Shown here: one piece after another, positions 21,423 to 31,457 of the stretch
Layout: every line of letters begins with the position of its first letter
Numbering within the stretch: the stretch's first letter is position 1
DNA from: Planococcus sp. CAU13
Lineage (GTDB): Bacteria; Bacillota; Bacilli; Bacillales_A; Planococcaceae
Direction: 5' to 3'
Assembly (NCBI RefSeq): GCF_000775575.1
Contig: NZ_JRGN01000216.1
Coordinates: forward strand, 1 to 55,137
Length of the DNA stretch: 55,137 nucleotides
The notes under the pieces: model-generated
The model's input: only the letters and a program-made list of their open reading frames with translations
The model's database searches: none
Told to the model about the DNA's origin: nothing
Position numbers and translations under genes: made by a program

Positions 21423-22742
21423 TCAGCCCAGCAGCATCACGGCTGCCCAGCCAAAAATGATGAGCGGTATATTGTAGTGGATGAACGTGGGGACGACTGT
21501 ATCCCATATGTGATTGTGCTGACCGTCCACATTCAAGCCGGCGGTCGGCCCGAGTGTCGAGTCGGATGCCGGGGACCCAGCATCCCCCAGCGCTCCGGCT
21601 GTTCCGATTAAAGCGATGATCGCTGTCGTTGAAAATCCAAACTCCATCGCAAGCGGCACGAAGATGGCTGCGATGATCGGAATCGTTGCGAACGATGAAC
21701 CGATGCCCATTGTCACCACCAGACCGACAACCAGCATCATCAGCGCTGCTGCGGCTCTGTTGCCAGCAAACAATTCCGAGACGCTGCTCACCAGCGGTTC
21801 AACAGCTCCCGTGGCCTGAATCACCGAAGCGAATCCATTGGCCGTAATCATGACGAATCCGATGAACGCCATCATGCGCATCCCTTCCGTCAGCACGTCG
21901 TCCGCTTCCCGCCATTTCATCGCGCCGAACACATACAGTACCACGATGCCGGCCAGCGCGCCGATAATCATCGAGTTTGTTTCAATCTGCGCATATAATG
22001 CGGCGGCAAGTGCGATTACTGTGACGATTACATCTTTGGTGGAAGCTTTCTTTTTTTGAGTTTCTTCTATAGTAACCGCCGTTTGATAGTCTCTCGGTTT
22101 CCGGTAGGAGAAAAAGACTGCAATGATCAGGCCGACCGCAAGCCCCGCGACTGGCAATGCCATCGCCCTTGGAATATCTGCTATATCAATTGTCAGGCCG
22201 GCAAGCTCCATCTGAGTTGCCAGGATCCCGTGAAAAATCAACCCAAAGCCATACGGCAATAAAATATATGGCGCGGTCAATCCGAAAGTTAATACCGCGG
22301 CAATCAATCGGCGGTCAATCCGCAATTCATTCAATATGTGAAGAATGGGCGGAACGAGCAGCGGGATGAAAGCGATGTGTATCGGTATGGCATTTTGCGA
22401 CAGGATCGCCATAGACAGCAGCGCGAAGATAATCAAAGCCCTTGCCAGGCCCTCTCTGCTCGTCTTGCCGTCCTTATTTACAACTTTTAAAACCCCCTGC
22501 ACCAGCAGTTCCGGTATGCCTGTGCGGGAAATGGCTACCGCAAACCCTCCAAGCATTGCATAACTGAGGGCGATGGTTGCACCAGCTCCGAGGCCCTCCG
22601 TAAATGCAGTGATTGTGTCCATAAATGACAGGCCGCCAATAACCCCTCCGGCAAGAGCGCCGATCAGCAGTGCAAAAACTACGTTGACTCTCAAAAGACT
22701 TAGAACCAGCATGACCAGTACGGCCAGGATAACAGCATTCAT
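21423..22742 (-). CDS. YuiF-like Na+/H+ antiporter family protein
   Basis: A 439-residue integral membrane protein with about eleven or twelve hydrophobic segments. It starts MNAVILAVLVMLVLSLLRVN, strongly reminiscent of B. subtilis YuiF (NhaC-type superfamily; proposed antiporter or amino-acid exporter). Conserved polar loops include MGIGSSFATIPIIAAIFVP and GDAGSPASDSTLGPTAGLNV. It sits between tuf and rpsJ, where B. subtilis carries ybaC, and has its own promoter. It is not functionally linked to translation, so the position looks like an insertion. Substrate cannot be deduced. Confidence 0.85.
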   Translation of the reverse strand: MNAVILAVLVMLVLSLLRVNVVFALLIGALAGGVIGGLSFMDTITAFTEGLGAGATIALSYAMLGGFAVAISRTGIPELLVQGVLKVVNKDGKTSREGLARALIIFALLSMAILSQNAIPIHIAFIPLLVPPILHILNELRIDRRLIAAVLTFGLTAPYILLPYGFGLIFHGILATQMELAGLTIDIADIPRAMALPVAGLAVGLIIAVFFSYRKPRDYQTAVTIEETQKKKASTKDVIVTVIALAAALYAQIETNSMIIGALAGIVVLYVFGAMKWREADDVLTEGMRMMAFIGFVMITANGFASVIQATGAVEPLVSSVSELFAGNRAAAALMMLVVGLVVTMGIGSSFATIPIIAAIFVPLAMEFGFSTTAIIALIGTAGALGDAGSPASDSTLGPTAGLNVDGQHNHIWDTVVPTFIHYNIPLIIFGWAAVMLLG

Positions 22743-22788
22743 GTATAAAAACCCCTTTAGTTTGCTAAAGCGCTAAAGCACAATAATT

Positions 22789-22817
22789 AAAATAACAAAT
22801 CGGAAACGCCTTGTCAA
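22789..22817 (-). promoter_or_regulatory. Sigma-A promoter of the YuiF-like gene
   Basis: TTGACA (22812-22817), 17 bp, TATTTT (22789-22794) on the minus strand. The following bases contain two short repeats, GCTTTAGC/GCTTTAGC, just before the ATG. Confidence 0.75.
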
Positions 22818-22871
22818 ACAAGCGGTGTTCCATTTTTTATTCGTATTTTTAATAGCTCTCTACGTTCACAC

Positions 22872-22909
22872 AAAAAAATCCCCCGCCTCATTTAAGAGAC
22901 AGGGGATTT
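22872..22909 (-). terminator. Intrinsic terminator after tuf
   Basis: AAATCCCC and GGGGATTT arms enclose a shorter CTC/GAG stem, with a seven-T run on the minus strand. It ends the str operon about 10 bp past the tuf stop. Confidence 0.9.
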
Positions 22910-22920
22910 TGGAAAGGAAA

Positions 22921-24108
22921 TTACTTCTGGATAGTAGCTACTACTCCAGCGCCTACAGTACGTCCACCCTCACGGATAGAGAACTTAGTTCCTTCTTCAA
23001 GTGCGATTGGAGAGATCAGCTCAACATTCATTTCGATGTTGTCGCCAGGCATAACCATTTCTACACCTTCAGGAAGGTTGCAAACACCAGTTACGTCAGT
23101 TGTACGGAAGTAGAACTGCGGACGGTAGTTTGTGAAGAATGGAGTGTGACGTCCACCCTCTTCTTTTGAAAGAACATAAACTTCAGCTTTGAAAGTCGTG
23201 TGTGGAGTGATTGTGCCTGGTTTAGCCAATACTTGTCCACGTTGTACGTCGTCGCGTGAAATCCCGCGAAGAAGTGCACCAATGTTATCGCCAGCTTCAG
23301 CATAGTCAAGCAATTTACGGAACATTTCTACACCAGTTACAGTTGTAGGTTTTGGCTCTTCAGTAAGACCAATGATATCTACAGTGTCACCGACTTTGAT
23401 TTGTCCACGCTCAACGCGTCCAGTTGCAACCGTACCACGGCCAGTGATTGAGAATACGTCCTCAACAGGCATCATGAATGGTTTTTCAGTGTCACGCGGT
23501 GGAGTTGGGATGTAGCTGTCTACAGCATCCATCAATTCAACAATTTTATCTTCCCATTCTGCTTCACCTTCAAGAGCTTTAAGAGCAGAACCTTTGATAA
23601 CTGGGATGTCATCGCCAGGGAAGTCATATTCAGATAGTAGGTCGCGAACTTCCATTTCAACTAGTTCAAGAAGCTCTTCGTCGTCTACCATATCACATTT
23701 GTTCATGAATACTACAAGGTAAGGTACACCTACTTGACGTGAAAGAAGGATGTGCTCACGAGTTTGTGGCATTGGGCCGTCAGCAGCAGATACTACTAGG
23801 ATCCCGCCGTCCATTTGAGCAGCGCCAGTGATCATGTTTTTAACATAGTCAGCGTGTCCTGGGCAGTCAACGTGTGCATAGTGACGAGACTCAGTTTCAT
23901 ACTCAACGTGAGAAGTGTTGATTGTGATACCGCGCTCTTTTTCTTCTGGAGCGTTGTCGATTTGAGCATAGCTCATTGCAGTACCGCCAGAACGTTTTGA
24001 AAGTACTGTAGCGATTGCTGCAGTCAAAGTTGTTTTACCATGGTCAACGTGACCAATTGTACCGATGTTTGCGTGTGTTTTAGAGCGGTCAAATTTAGCT
24101 TTACCCAT
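22921..24108 (-). CDS. tuf: Elongation factor Tu
   Basis: EF-Tu delivers aminoacyl-tRNA to the ribosome as a GTP complex. The 395-residue product has GHVDHGKTT (P-loop), DCPGH and NKCD GTPase motifs plus domains II and III. The start is ATG 24106-24108, giving [12 protein letters not shown], preceded by GAGGAGG. It is the last gene of rpsL-rpsG-fusA-tuf. The 115 bp gap to fusA holds a stable hairpin (24147-24179). Confidence 0.99.
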   Translation of the reverse strand: MGKAKFDRSKTHANIGTIGHVDHGKTTLTAAIATVLSKRSGGTAMSYAQIDNAPEEKERGITINTSHVEYETESRHYAHVDCPGHADYVKNMITGAAQMDGGILVVSAADGPMPQTREHILLSRQVGVPYLVVFMNKCDMVDDEELLELVEMEVRDLLSEYDFPGDDIPVIKGSALKALEGEAEWEDKIVELMDAVDSYIPTPPRDTEKPFMMPVEDVFSITGRGTVATGRVERGQIKVGDTVDIIGLTEEPKPTTVTGVEMFRKLLDYAEAGDNIGALLRGISRDDVQRGQVLAKPGTITPHTTFKAEVYVLSKEEGGRHTPFFTNYRPQFYFRTTDVTGVCNLPEGVEMVMPGDNIEMNVELISPIALEEGTKFSIREGGRTVGAGVVATIQK

Positions 24109-24146
24109 TAGAAAAATCCTCCTCATAATTTAAGTTGATTATTAAT

Positions 24147-24179
24147 TTGCTGTGCCGGAATAACAGGGCCCTATTATTC
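24147..24179 (-). promoter_or_regulatory. Stable hairpin in the fusA-tuf gap
   Basis: Minus-strand RNA folds with GCC/GGC and GGAAUAA/UUAUUCC arms around AGGGCCCU. There is no U run, so it is not a standard terminator. Such a stem may be an mRNA processing or stabilising site that raises tuf relative to fusA; this is inference. Confidence 0.5.
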
Positions 24180-24223
24180 CTGGCATACAAATCATTTATA
24201 CTTCATTAAAGGTCAAAATTCAA

Positions 24224-26302
24224 TTATTGGCCTTTATTTTTTTTGATGATTTCTTCAGAAATTGATTTCGGAACTTCTTCATAGTGATCGAAGTGCATTG
24301 AGAATACACCGCGGCCTTGCGTGTTTGAACGCAATGAAGTTGCATAACCGAACATTTCAGCAAGTGGAACCATTGCACGGACAACCTGTGCGTTTCCGCG
24401 GGCGTCCATACCTTCTACGCGTCCACGGCGTGACGTGATGTCACCCATGATATCTCCAAGGTATTCCTCAGGGATAACAACTTCAACGCGCATGATAGGC
24501 TCAAGGATTACCGGGTTAACTTTAGAGATGGCGTTTTTAAGAGCCATAGATGCAGCAACTTTAAATGCCATTTCGTTGGAGTCAACATCATGGTAAGATC
24601 CGTCGAACAATTTAGCTTTGATGTCGATCAATGGATAGCCGGCGATAACACCGTTATCAAGAGAGTCGCGAAGACCCGCTTCAACTGCTGGGATGTATTC
24701 ACGCGGAACAACACCACCAACGATCGCGTTTTCAAACTCGAAACCTGCTCCTTCTTCGTTTGGAGAGAATTCAATCCAAACGTGTCCGAATTGTCCACGA
24801 CCACCAGATTGGCGTACGAATTTCCCTTCAACTTGAGCAGACTGACGGAATGTCTCACGGTAAGATACCTGAGGTGCACCCACGTTTGCTTCAACATTGA
24901 ATTCGCGTCTCATACGGTCAACCAGGATATCAAGGTGAAGCTCACCCATACCCGCGATGATCGTTTGGCCAGTTTCCTGGTCAGTGTGCGCGCGGAAAGT
25001 AGGATCTTCTTCTTGCAGTTTCGAAAGGGCTTGACCCATTTTGTCTTGGTCCGCTTTTGATTTCGGTTCCACAGAAAGGGAGATAACCGGTTCTGGGAAT
25101 ACCATGCGCTCAAGGATTACCTGGTGCTTCTCGTCACTTAAAGTATCACCCGTCGATGTATCTTTAAGGCCGATTGCAGCAGCAATATCTCCACAGTAAA
25201 CTTCAGCGATTTCTTCACGGGAGTTCGCGTGCATTTGCAGGATACGTCCTACACGTTCACGTTTTCCTTTAGAAGAGTTTTGAACATAAGATCCCGATTT
25301 AAGCATTCCAGAATACACACGGAAGAAAGTCAATTTCCCAACGTATGGATCTGTCATTACTTTAAACGCCAATGCCGAGAACGGCTCGCTTTCATCAGGT
25401 TTACGCAATACTTCTTCATCAGAATCCGGAAGAACACCTGTCATTGGAGGTACATCCAGTGGTGATGGCAGGTAATCAATTACTGCATCAAGCATTAATT
25501 GAACCCCTTTGTTTTTGAATGCAGTTCCGCAAACCACTGGGTAAAACTCAACATCTAGCGTTCCTTTACGGATACCAGCTTTAAGTTCTTCTTTAGTGAT
25601 TTCTTCGCCGCCAAGGTATTTTTCCATCAAATCTTCGTCAAGCTCAGCAACAGCTTCCACTAATTTAGTGTGCCATTCTTCAGCGAGCTCGCGGTACTCT
25701 TCAGGAATTTCACCTTCTGTTATTTCAGTTCCCAAATCGTTTGCATAGAAACGCGCATTCATTTCAACAAGGTCAATAATTGCTGAGAATTCGTCTTCTG
25801 CACCGATTGGCAATTGGATAGGATGTGCATTCGCTTGTAGGCGGTCATGCAGCGTTCCTACCGAGTAAAGGAAGTCAGCACCGATTTTGTCCATCTTGTT
25901 GATGAACACGATACGTGGTACTCCGTAAGTTGTTGCTTGACGCCATACAGTTTCAGTTTGCGGCTCAACACCTGATTGAGCATCAAGAACTGTAACTGCA
26001 CCATCAAGTACGCGCAGTGAACGTTCAACTTCAACTGTGAAGTCTACGTGTCCTGGAGTATCGATGATGTTGACGCGGTGTTCTTTCCATGAAGCTGTTG
26101 TTGCAGCAGAAGTGATTGTGATTCCACGCTCTTGCTCTTGCTCCATCCAGTCCATTTGAGAAGCACCTTCATGCGTTTCGCCGATTTTATGGATTCGGCC
26201 TGTGTAATATAGAATACGCTCCGTAGTAGTCGTTTTACCGGCATCGATGTGTGCCATGATTCCGATATTACGTGTTTTGTCTAAGGAGAACTCTCTTGCC
26301 AT
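24224..26302 (-). CDS. fusA: Elongation factor G
   Basis: EF-G drives translocation and, with RRF, ribosome recycling. The 692-residue product has [17 protein letters not shown] and NKMD GTPase motifs and domains II to V, ending [14 protein letters not shown]. It lies 51 bp after rpsG. It is the normal target of fusidic acid; resistance status was not assessed. Confidence 0.99.
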   Translation of the reverse strand: MAREFSLDKTRNIGIMAHIDAGKTTTTERILYYTGRIHKIGETHEGASQMDWMEQEQERGITITSAATTASWKEHRVNIIDTPGHVDFTVEVERSLRVLDGAVTVLDAQSGVEPQTETVWRQATTYGVPRIVFINKMDKIGADFLYSVGTLHDRLQANAHPIQLPIGAEDEFSAIIDLVEMNARFYANDLGTEITEGEIPEEYRELAEEWHTKLVEAVAELDEDLMEKYLGGEEITKEELKAGIRKGTLDVEFYPVVCGTAFKNKGVQLMLDAVIDYLPSPLDVPPMTGVLPDSDEEVLRKPDESEPFSALAFKVMTDPYVGKLTFFRVYSGMLKSGSYVQNSSKGKRERVGRILQMHANSREEIAEVYCGDIAAAIGLKDTSTGDTLSDEKHQVILERMVFPEPVISLSVEPKSKADQDKMGQALSKLQEEDPTFRAHTDQETGQTIIAGMGELHLDILVDRMRREFNVEANVGAPQVSYRETFRQSAQVEGKFVRQSGGRGQFGHVWIEFSPNEEGAGFEFENAIVGGVVPREYIPAVEAGLRDSLDNGVIAGYPLIDIKAKLFDGSYHDVDSNEMAFKVAASMALKNAISKVNPVILEPIMRVEVVIPEEYLGDIMGDITSRRGRVEGMDARGNAQVVRAMVPLAEMFGYATSLRSNTQGRGVFSMHFDHYEEVPKSISEEIIKKNKGQ

Positions 26303-26353
26303 GATGTTCTTCTCCTTCCGTCTCGGATTAAGATTTTAAAATCTTGTAAGAAA

Positions 26354-26824
26354 TTACCAGCGGTAATGGGCGAATGCTTTGTTCGCTTCTGCCATTTTGT
26401 GGATATCTTCGCGTTTCTTAACTGACGCACCAGTGTTATTGGCAGCATCCATGATTTCATTAGCCAAACGCTCTTCCATTGTTTTCTCTCCACGAAGACG
26501 TGAATAGTTTACAAGGTAGCGAAGACCTAGAGTTGTACGGCGTTCAGGACGAACTTCAACCGGTACCTGATAGTTAGCTCCACCAACACGGCGTGCGCGA
26601 ACTTCAAGAACTGGCATAACGTTAGTCAATGCCTGCTCGTATACTTCAAGTGGATCTTTACCGCTGCGTTCTTTAACTAGTTCGAACGCTCCGTATAGGA
26701 TCTTTTGTGAAGTACCTCTTTTTCCGTCAACCATCATTTTATTAATTAAGCGTGTCACCAATTTGGAATTATAAATCGGATCTGGCAACACATCACGTTT
26801 TGCTACAGGACCTTTACGAGGCAT
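26354..26824 (-). CDS. rpsG: 30S ribosomal protein S7
   Basis: S7 nucleates 30S head assembly and contacts E-site tRNA. The 156-residue product begins [20 protein letters not shown] at 26822-26824. The six upstream codons of the open frame encode the ribosome site. In E. coli S7 represses the str operon. Confidence 0.98.
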   Translation of the reverse strand: MPRKGPVAKRDVLPDPIYNSKLVTRLINKMMVDGKRGTSQKILYGAFELVKERSGKDPLEVYEQALTNVMPVLEVRARRVGGANYQVPVEVRPERRTTLGLRYLVNYSRLRGEKTMEERLANEIMDAANNTGASVKKREDIHKMAEANKAFAHYRW

Positions 26825-26868
26825 GTATGTTCCTCCTTTCAACGAAAGTTATTCGTTAACTTAATTGA

Positions 26869-27288
26869 TTATTTTTTTTCTTTAGGGCGTTTAGTTCCGT
26901 ATTTAGAACGTCCTTGCATACGGCCGTTTACGCCAGCAGTATCAAGTGCTCCACGAACGATGTGGTAACGTACACCCGGTAAGTCTTTTACGCGTCCGCC
27001 GCGAAGAAGAACTACACTGTGCTCTTGAAGGTTGTGGCCTTCGCCAGGGATGTATGCGTTGACCTCAAGTTGGTTTGTCAACCGTACACGCGCATATTTA
27101 CGCAATGCAGAGTTAGGTTTTTTCGGTGTCATCGTACCAACACGTGTACAAACTCCACGTTTTTGTGGTGAGTTAACATCAGTCTGAGACTTTTTGAAGC
27201 TGTTATACCCTTTGCCCAAAGCTGGTGAGTCTGATTTTGTGTTTTTCGGTTTACGAGGCTTGTTAACTAATTGGTTAATTGTAGGCAT
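26869..27288 (-). CDS. rpsL: 30S ribosomal protein S12
   Basis: S12 monitors decoding in the A site. The 139-residue product has [20 protein letters not shown], keeping the Lys whose change gives streptomycin resistance, and the [11 protein letters not shown] loop. It is the first gene of the str operon here. B. subtilis has an L7Ae-like gene (ybxF) between rpoC and rpsL; none is present. Confidence 0.98.
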   Translation of the reverse strand: MPTINQLVNKPRKPKNTKSDSPALGKGYNSFKKSQTDVNSPQKRGVCTRVGTMTPKKPNSALRKYARVRLTNQLEVNAYIPGEGHNLQEHSVVLLRGGRVKDLPGVRYHIVRGALDTAGVNGRMQGRSKYGTKRPKEKK

Positions 27289-27653
27289 CGATTTTTTCCT
27301 CCTCTCAAAAGGTGTTCTAATACCACATATCCAGGTGGTTCATTTTTGGGTAAAAAACAAAGTCTTTGTGTTTTCTACACAAAAACTGGTATCCAGTAAT
27401 TGCTTCAGCAGCTGCAGGGGTTGGATTTCCACTGCTCAGCCAAGCTTAAATCTTGAGTGAATCCGGTTGACCTGACTTTGTCTAGATGTCCGGACGATCT
27501 GACAAATCAATCAATCGTTCCACTTATATATTCTTGGACAATGCCACTTTATACGCCATTACTGTTGCTTAGTACCGAAGATAATTCGCGGTTCTTACAC
27601 ATTCATCCAGGCATTTGCATGCTGCAGAAATGAAAGTCCGCTAACCATCAACC
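27289..27653 (-). ncRNA. Long untranslated leader of the str operon
   Basis: About 365 nt lie between the predicted start near 27653 and rpsL, with no credible gene. RNA hairpins include a bulged GGATT-CACT/AGTG-AATCC stem and ACTGG/CCAGT (27385-27397) followed by U4. Close to the gene two mutually exclusive pairings are possible: UUUGUGU with ACACAAA (27377-27383 and 27365-27371), or ACAAA with UUUGU (27365-27369 and 27357-27361) followed by a U run. A last stem, ACCAC/GUGGU (27322-27339), precedes the ribosome site. This has the layout of an attenuator; the signal is unknown. Confidence 0.5.
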
Positions 27654-27659
27654 TTCAAC

Positions 27660-27688
27660 ATAATATCACCCTATGAATTTCATGTCAA
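27660..27688 (-). promoter_or_regulatory. Strong sigma-A promoter of the str operon
   Basis: TTGACA (27683-27688), 17 bp, TATTAT (27660-27665) on the minus strand, just downstream of the rpoC terminator. It makes rpsL-rpsG-fusA-tuf independent of rpoBC. Confidence 0.9.
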
Positions 27689-27699
27689 CTAGATTCATA

Positions 27700-27729
27700 A
27701 AAATTCCGGGGAGTTAATGGCACTCCCCG
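27700..27729 (-). terminator. Intrinsic terminator after rpoC
   Basis: An 8 bp perfect stem (27707-27714 with 27722-27729) is followed closely by TTTTT on the minus strand, 17 bp past the rpoC stop. Confidence 0.85.
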
Positions 27730-27746
27730 AAACCGTTTTGTCTGAA

Positions 27747-30700
27747 TTACGATTCAGAGCCGACAATCTCTTCAGCGGCTTTTTTTTCGCTTTGTGCAAT
27801 TTTTATCTGGCGGTAACGCTGCATTCCGGTACCAGCCGGAACGAGTTTACCGATGATGACGTTCTCTTTCAAGCCAAGCAGCTCATCACGCTTCCCTTTG
27901 ATTGCGGCATCGGTTAAGACGCGCGTAGTCTCCTGGAAGGATGCAGCTGACAGGAATGATTCTGTTTCAAGAGAAGCTTTCGTGATTCCGAGGATAACCG
28001 GACGGCTTGTCGCCGGAAGGTTGCCTTCAAGAACCGCTTTAACGTTCGCTTCTGTGAACTGATGGATATCAAGCAGTGAACCTGGCAGCAATTCTGTATC
28101 GCCGGCTTCAATGACACGCACTTTACGGAACATCTGGCGAACCATGACTTCCACGTGTTTGTCGCCGATTTCAACACCCTGCATCCGGTAAACTTTTTGA
28201 ACTTCCTTCAATAGATACACTTGAACAGCCTGAACATCTTTAACTTGCAATAATTGTTTCGGATCGATCGAACCATCCGTCAATACCTGGCCGCGAACGA
28301 TTGCATCATTCTCCTGAACTTTCAGGCGGGCGTTATATGGCGCCAAATATTTACGGGTTTCAACTTCACCTTGAATCGTGATTTCTTTCTGGCCTTCGCG
28401 GATTTCATCAATTTCAGTAACCGTACCTGTAATTTCTGAGATCACTGCCTGGCCTTTCGGATTTCTTGATTCGAAAATTTCCTGGATACGCGGAAGACCT
28501 TGTGTAATATCGTCTCCTGCTACCCCGCCTGTATGGAATGTACGCATCGTAAGCTGAGTTCCCGGTTCCCCGATTGACTGAGCGGCAATAATACCAACTG
28601 CCTCGCCCACTTCAACTTCGTCACCAGTCGCCAGGTTTGTGCCGTAACATTTTTTGCAGACGCCGTGTTTCGTATTACATGTAAACGCAGAGCGGATTGT
28701 CACTTCTTTGATCCCTGCTTCAACAATGAGACGGGTCAAATCTTGTGTAATCAATTCGTCTTTCGCGACAATAATATCTTTTGTTTCCGGATGGCGGATC
28801 GTTTTCTTGGCGTGACGCCCTACGATGCGCTCTTCCAGCTCTTCGATTACTTCAGAACCTTCCATCAATGCTCCAACCAGTAATCCGCGGTCAGTGCCAC
28901 AGTCGTTTTCACGGACGATTGCATCTTGTGCAACGTCTACGAGGCGACGGGTCAAATAACCTGAATCGGCTGTTTTCAGTGCTGTATCGGCAAGACCTTT
29001 ACGCGCACCGTGAGTCGAGATGAAGTATTCAAGTACCGTCAAACCTTCACGGAATGAAGACTTGATCGGAAGTTCGATGATGCGTCCTGCCGGGTTGGCC
29101 ATAAGTCCGCGCATACCGGCTAATTGTGTAAAGTTGGATGCGTTACCACGTGCTCCGGAGTCACTCATCATGAAAATCGGGTTCATATTGTCTAGGGAAG
29201 CCATCAATTTTTCCTGAATAACATCTTTCGCGCTGCTCCAGAAGGAAATAACACGTGCATAGCGTTCCTCTTCAGTAATAAGACCGCGACGGAATTGCTT
29301 CATGACTTTATCAACATTTTCCTGTGCTTCTACAAGGATTTCTCCTTTGTCAGGAAGAACGACGATATCGGAAATACCAACCGTAATACCTGCCTGAGTC
29401 GAATACTTGAATCCAAGGCTCTTCATGCGGTCAAGCATTCTTGATGTTTCCGTAATATGGTAACGCTTGAATACTTCAGCAATGATTTCCCCAAGGATTT
29501 TTTTCTTGAATGGAGTCACCAATTCTGCTTCTGCAATATGTTTCGAAATGTCTGTTGTTGTTGAAACAAAATATTTCGCCGGGGTTTCAACTTGCAGGTT
29601 ATAATCGGTCGGTTCATTGATATAAGGGAATGACTTCGGCAGAATTTCATTGAAAATGATTTTACCGACAGTTGTCAGCAATAACATTTTATTCTGTTCA
29701 GCCGTGAATGTCGGGTTGTTGACAGAGCTGGCTTTGATTGCGACACGGGTATGCAAATGCACATGGCCCGTCTGGTATGCAACCAGCACTTCATCGGGTC
29801 CTGAGAATACAGCACCTTCGCCAGTTGCGCCTTTGCGCTCCAACGTAAGGTAATAGTTGCCCAAAACCATATCCTGTGAAGGTGTAACGACTGGTTTTCC
29901 GTCTTTCGGGTTCAAAATGTTCTGCGCGGCAAGCATCAATAATCTTGCTTCAGCCTGTGCTTCAGATGAAAGCGGTACGTGAACAGCCATCTGGTCACCG
30001 TCAAAGTCGGCGTTGTACGCTGTACATACTAACGGGTGAAGGCGAATCGCCTTACCTTCGACCAATGTCGGTTCAAAAGCCTGGATACCGAGTCTGTGAA
30101 GCGTCGGTGCACGGTTCAAAAGAACCGGATGCTCCTTGATGACTTCTTCCAGTACATCCCACACTTCAGGGTGAAGACGTTCGATTTTGCGTTTGGCACT
30201 TTTGATGTTATGGGCAAGGCCGCGTTCAACAAGCTCTTTCATAACGAAAGGCTTGAACAGCTCAATCGCCATCCCTTTCGGCAAACCGCATTGATACATT
30301 TTCAGGTTCGGTCCGACAACAATAACGGAGCGTCCTGAATAATCGACACGTTTACCCAGAAGGTTTTGACGGAAACGTCCTTGTTTCCCTTTCAGCATAT
30401 GAGAAAGAGATTTCAACGGACGGTTACCCGGCCCTGTTACAGGGCGGCCACGGCGGCCGTTATCGATCAGCGCATCTACAGCTTCCTGCAGCATGCGTTT
30501 TTCGTTTTGCACAATGATGCTTGGCGCGCCAAGATCCAACAGGCGTTTCAATCGGTTATTCCGGTTGATTACGCGACGGTAAAGGTCATTCAAATCAGAT
30601 GTCGCAAAACGGCCGCCGTCCAATTGAACCATCGGACGAAGTTCCGGCGGGATTACAGGAAGAACATCCAGAATCATCCAATCCGGGTTGTTGCCTGAAT

Positions 30701-31352
30701 TACGGAAAGATTCCACAACTTCAAGGCGTTTGATCGCACGTGTACGGCGCTGTCCCTGAGCTGTTTTCAATTCTTCTTTCAATGAATCGGTTTCACGCTC
30801 GAGATCGATTTCCTGAAGAAGGCGTTTGATTGCTTCCGCTCCCATTGCCGCCTGGAATTTTTTACCGAACTTATCACGATAAGCGCGATACTCTTTTTCT
30901 GACAGCAGCTGTTTCTTTTCAAGCGGCGTATCCGCCGGATCGATAACAACATATGAAGCGAAATAAATAACTTCTTCCAACGAGCGCGGTGACATATCAA
31001 GGATGAGTCCCATACGGCTCGGGATTCCTTTGAAATACCAGATATGCGACACAGGTGCAGCCAGTTCGATATGGCCCATGCGTTCGCGGCGGACTTTTGA
31101 ACGTGTGACTTCAACGCCACAGCGATCACAGACTACACCTTTATAACGGACGCGTTTGTATTTTCCGCAATGGCATTCCCAGTCTTTTGTAGGACCGAAG
31201 ATACGTTCACAGAACAAACCGTCTTTTTCAGGTTTTAATGTACGGTAGTTAATTGTTTCCGGCTTTTTGACTTCTCCATAAGACCATGAGCGAATTTTAT
31301 CGGGTGACGCCAATCCGATTTTCATATACTCAAAATTATTAACATCTATCAA
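27747..31352 (-). CDS. rpoC: RNA polymerase beta-prime subunit
   Basis: Catalytic core subunit, 1201 residues. The N-terminal zinc ribbon has Cys 60, 62, 75 and 78. The metal-binding [12 protein letters not shown] motif lies near residue 450, and a second Cys cluster ends with CKKCYG. The start is TTG at 31350-31352, with GGAGGT upstream, the same unusual start codon as in B. subtilis. It follows rpoB by 105 bp and ends in its own terminator. Confidence 0.99.
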   Translation of the reverse strand: MIDVNNFEYMKIGLASPDKIRSWSYGEVKKPETINYRTLKPEKDGLFCERIFGPTKDWECHCGKYKRVRYKGVVCDRCGVEVTRSKVRRERMGHIELAAPVSHIWYFKGIPSRMGLILDMSPRSLEEVIYFASYVVIDPADTPLEKKQLLSEKEYRAYRDKFGKKFQAAMGAEAIKRLLQEIDLERETDSLKEELKTAQGQRRTRAIKRLEVVESFRNSGNNPDWMILDVLPVIPPELRPMVQLDGGRFATSDLNDLYRRVINRNNRLKRLLDLGAPSIIVQNEKRMLQEAVDALIDNGRRGRPVTGPGNRPLKSLSHMLKGKQGRFRQNLLGKRVDYSGRSVIVVGPNLKMYQCGLPKGMAIELFKPFVMKELVERGLAHNIKSAKRKIERLHPEVWDVLEEVIKEHPVLLNRAPTLHRLGIQAFEPTLVEGKAIRLHPLVCTAYNADFDGDQMAVHVPLSSEAQAEARLLMLAAQNILNPKDGKPVVTPSQDMVLGNYYLTLERKGATGEGAVFSGPDEVLVAYQTGHVHLHTRVAIKASSVNNPTFTAEQNKMLLLTTVGKIIFNEILPKSFPYINEPTDYNLQVETPAKYFVSTTTDISKHIAEAELVTPFKKKILGEIIAEVFKRYHITETSRMLDRMKSLGFKYSTQAGITVGISDIVVLPDKGEILVEAQENVDKVMKQFRRGLITEEERYARVISFWSSAKDVIQEKLMASLDNMNPIFMMSDSGARGNASNFTQLAGMRGLMANPAGRIIELPIKSSFREGLTVLEYFISTHGARKGLADTALKTADSGYLTRRLVDVAQDAIVRENDCGTDRGLLVGALMEGSEVIEELEERIVGRHAKKTIRHPETKDIIVAKDELITQDLTRLIVEAGIKEVTIRSAFTCNTKHGVCKKCYGTNLATGDEVEVGEAVGIIAAQSIGEPGTQLTMRTFHTGGVAGDDITQGLPRIQEIFESRNPKGQAVISEITGTVTEIDEIREGQKEITIQGEVETRKYLAPYNARLKVQENDAIVRGQVLTDGSIDPKQLLQVKDVQAVQVYLLKEVQKVYRMQGVEIGDKHVEVMVRQMFRKVRVIEAGDTELLPGSLLDIHQFTEANVKAVLEGNLPATSRPVILGITKASLETESFLSAASFQETTRVLTDAAIKGKRDELLGLKENVIIGKLVPAGTGMQRYRQIKIAQSEKKAAEEIVGSES

Positions 31353-31457
31353 GGAGCCTACCTCCCTTTTGTCTCGAGTTTCTACGTGGCTCTTCCTCGT
31401 TTATGACCAAGTGAATGGAAATGGGGCAGTTGGTGGCTGCCCTTATCCAATTAATTA

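Noticed and set aside
22743-22788. Operator made of GCTTTAGC repeats before the antiporter gene
   Set aside because: Only two short copies exist, with no known regulator motif; this is too weak to call.
27194-27460. Plus-strand frame reaching into the rpoC-rpsL gap, considered as a replacement small gene
   Set aside because: It starts inside antisense rpsL, lacks a ribosome site, and on the minus strand the area is a structured leader.
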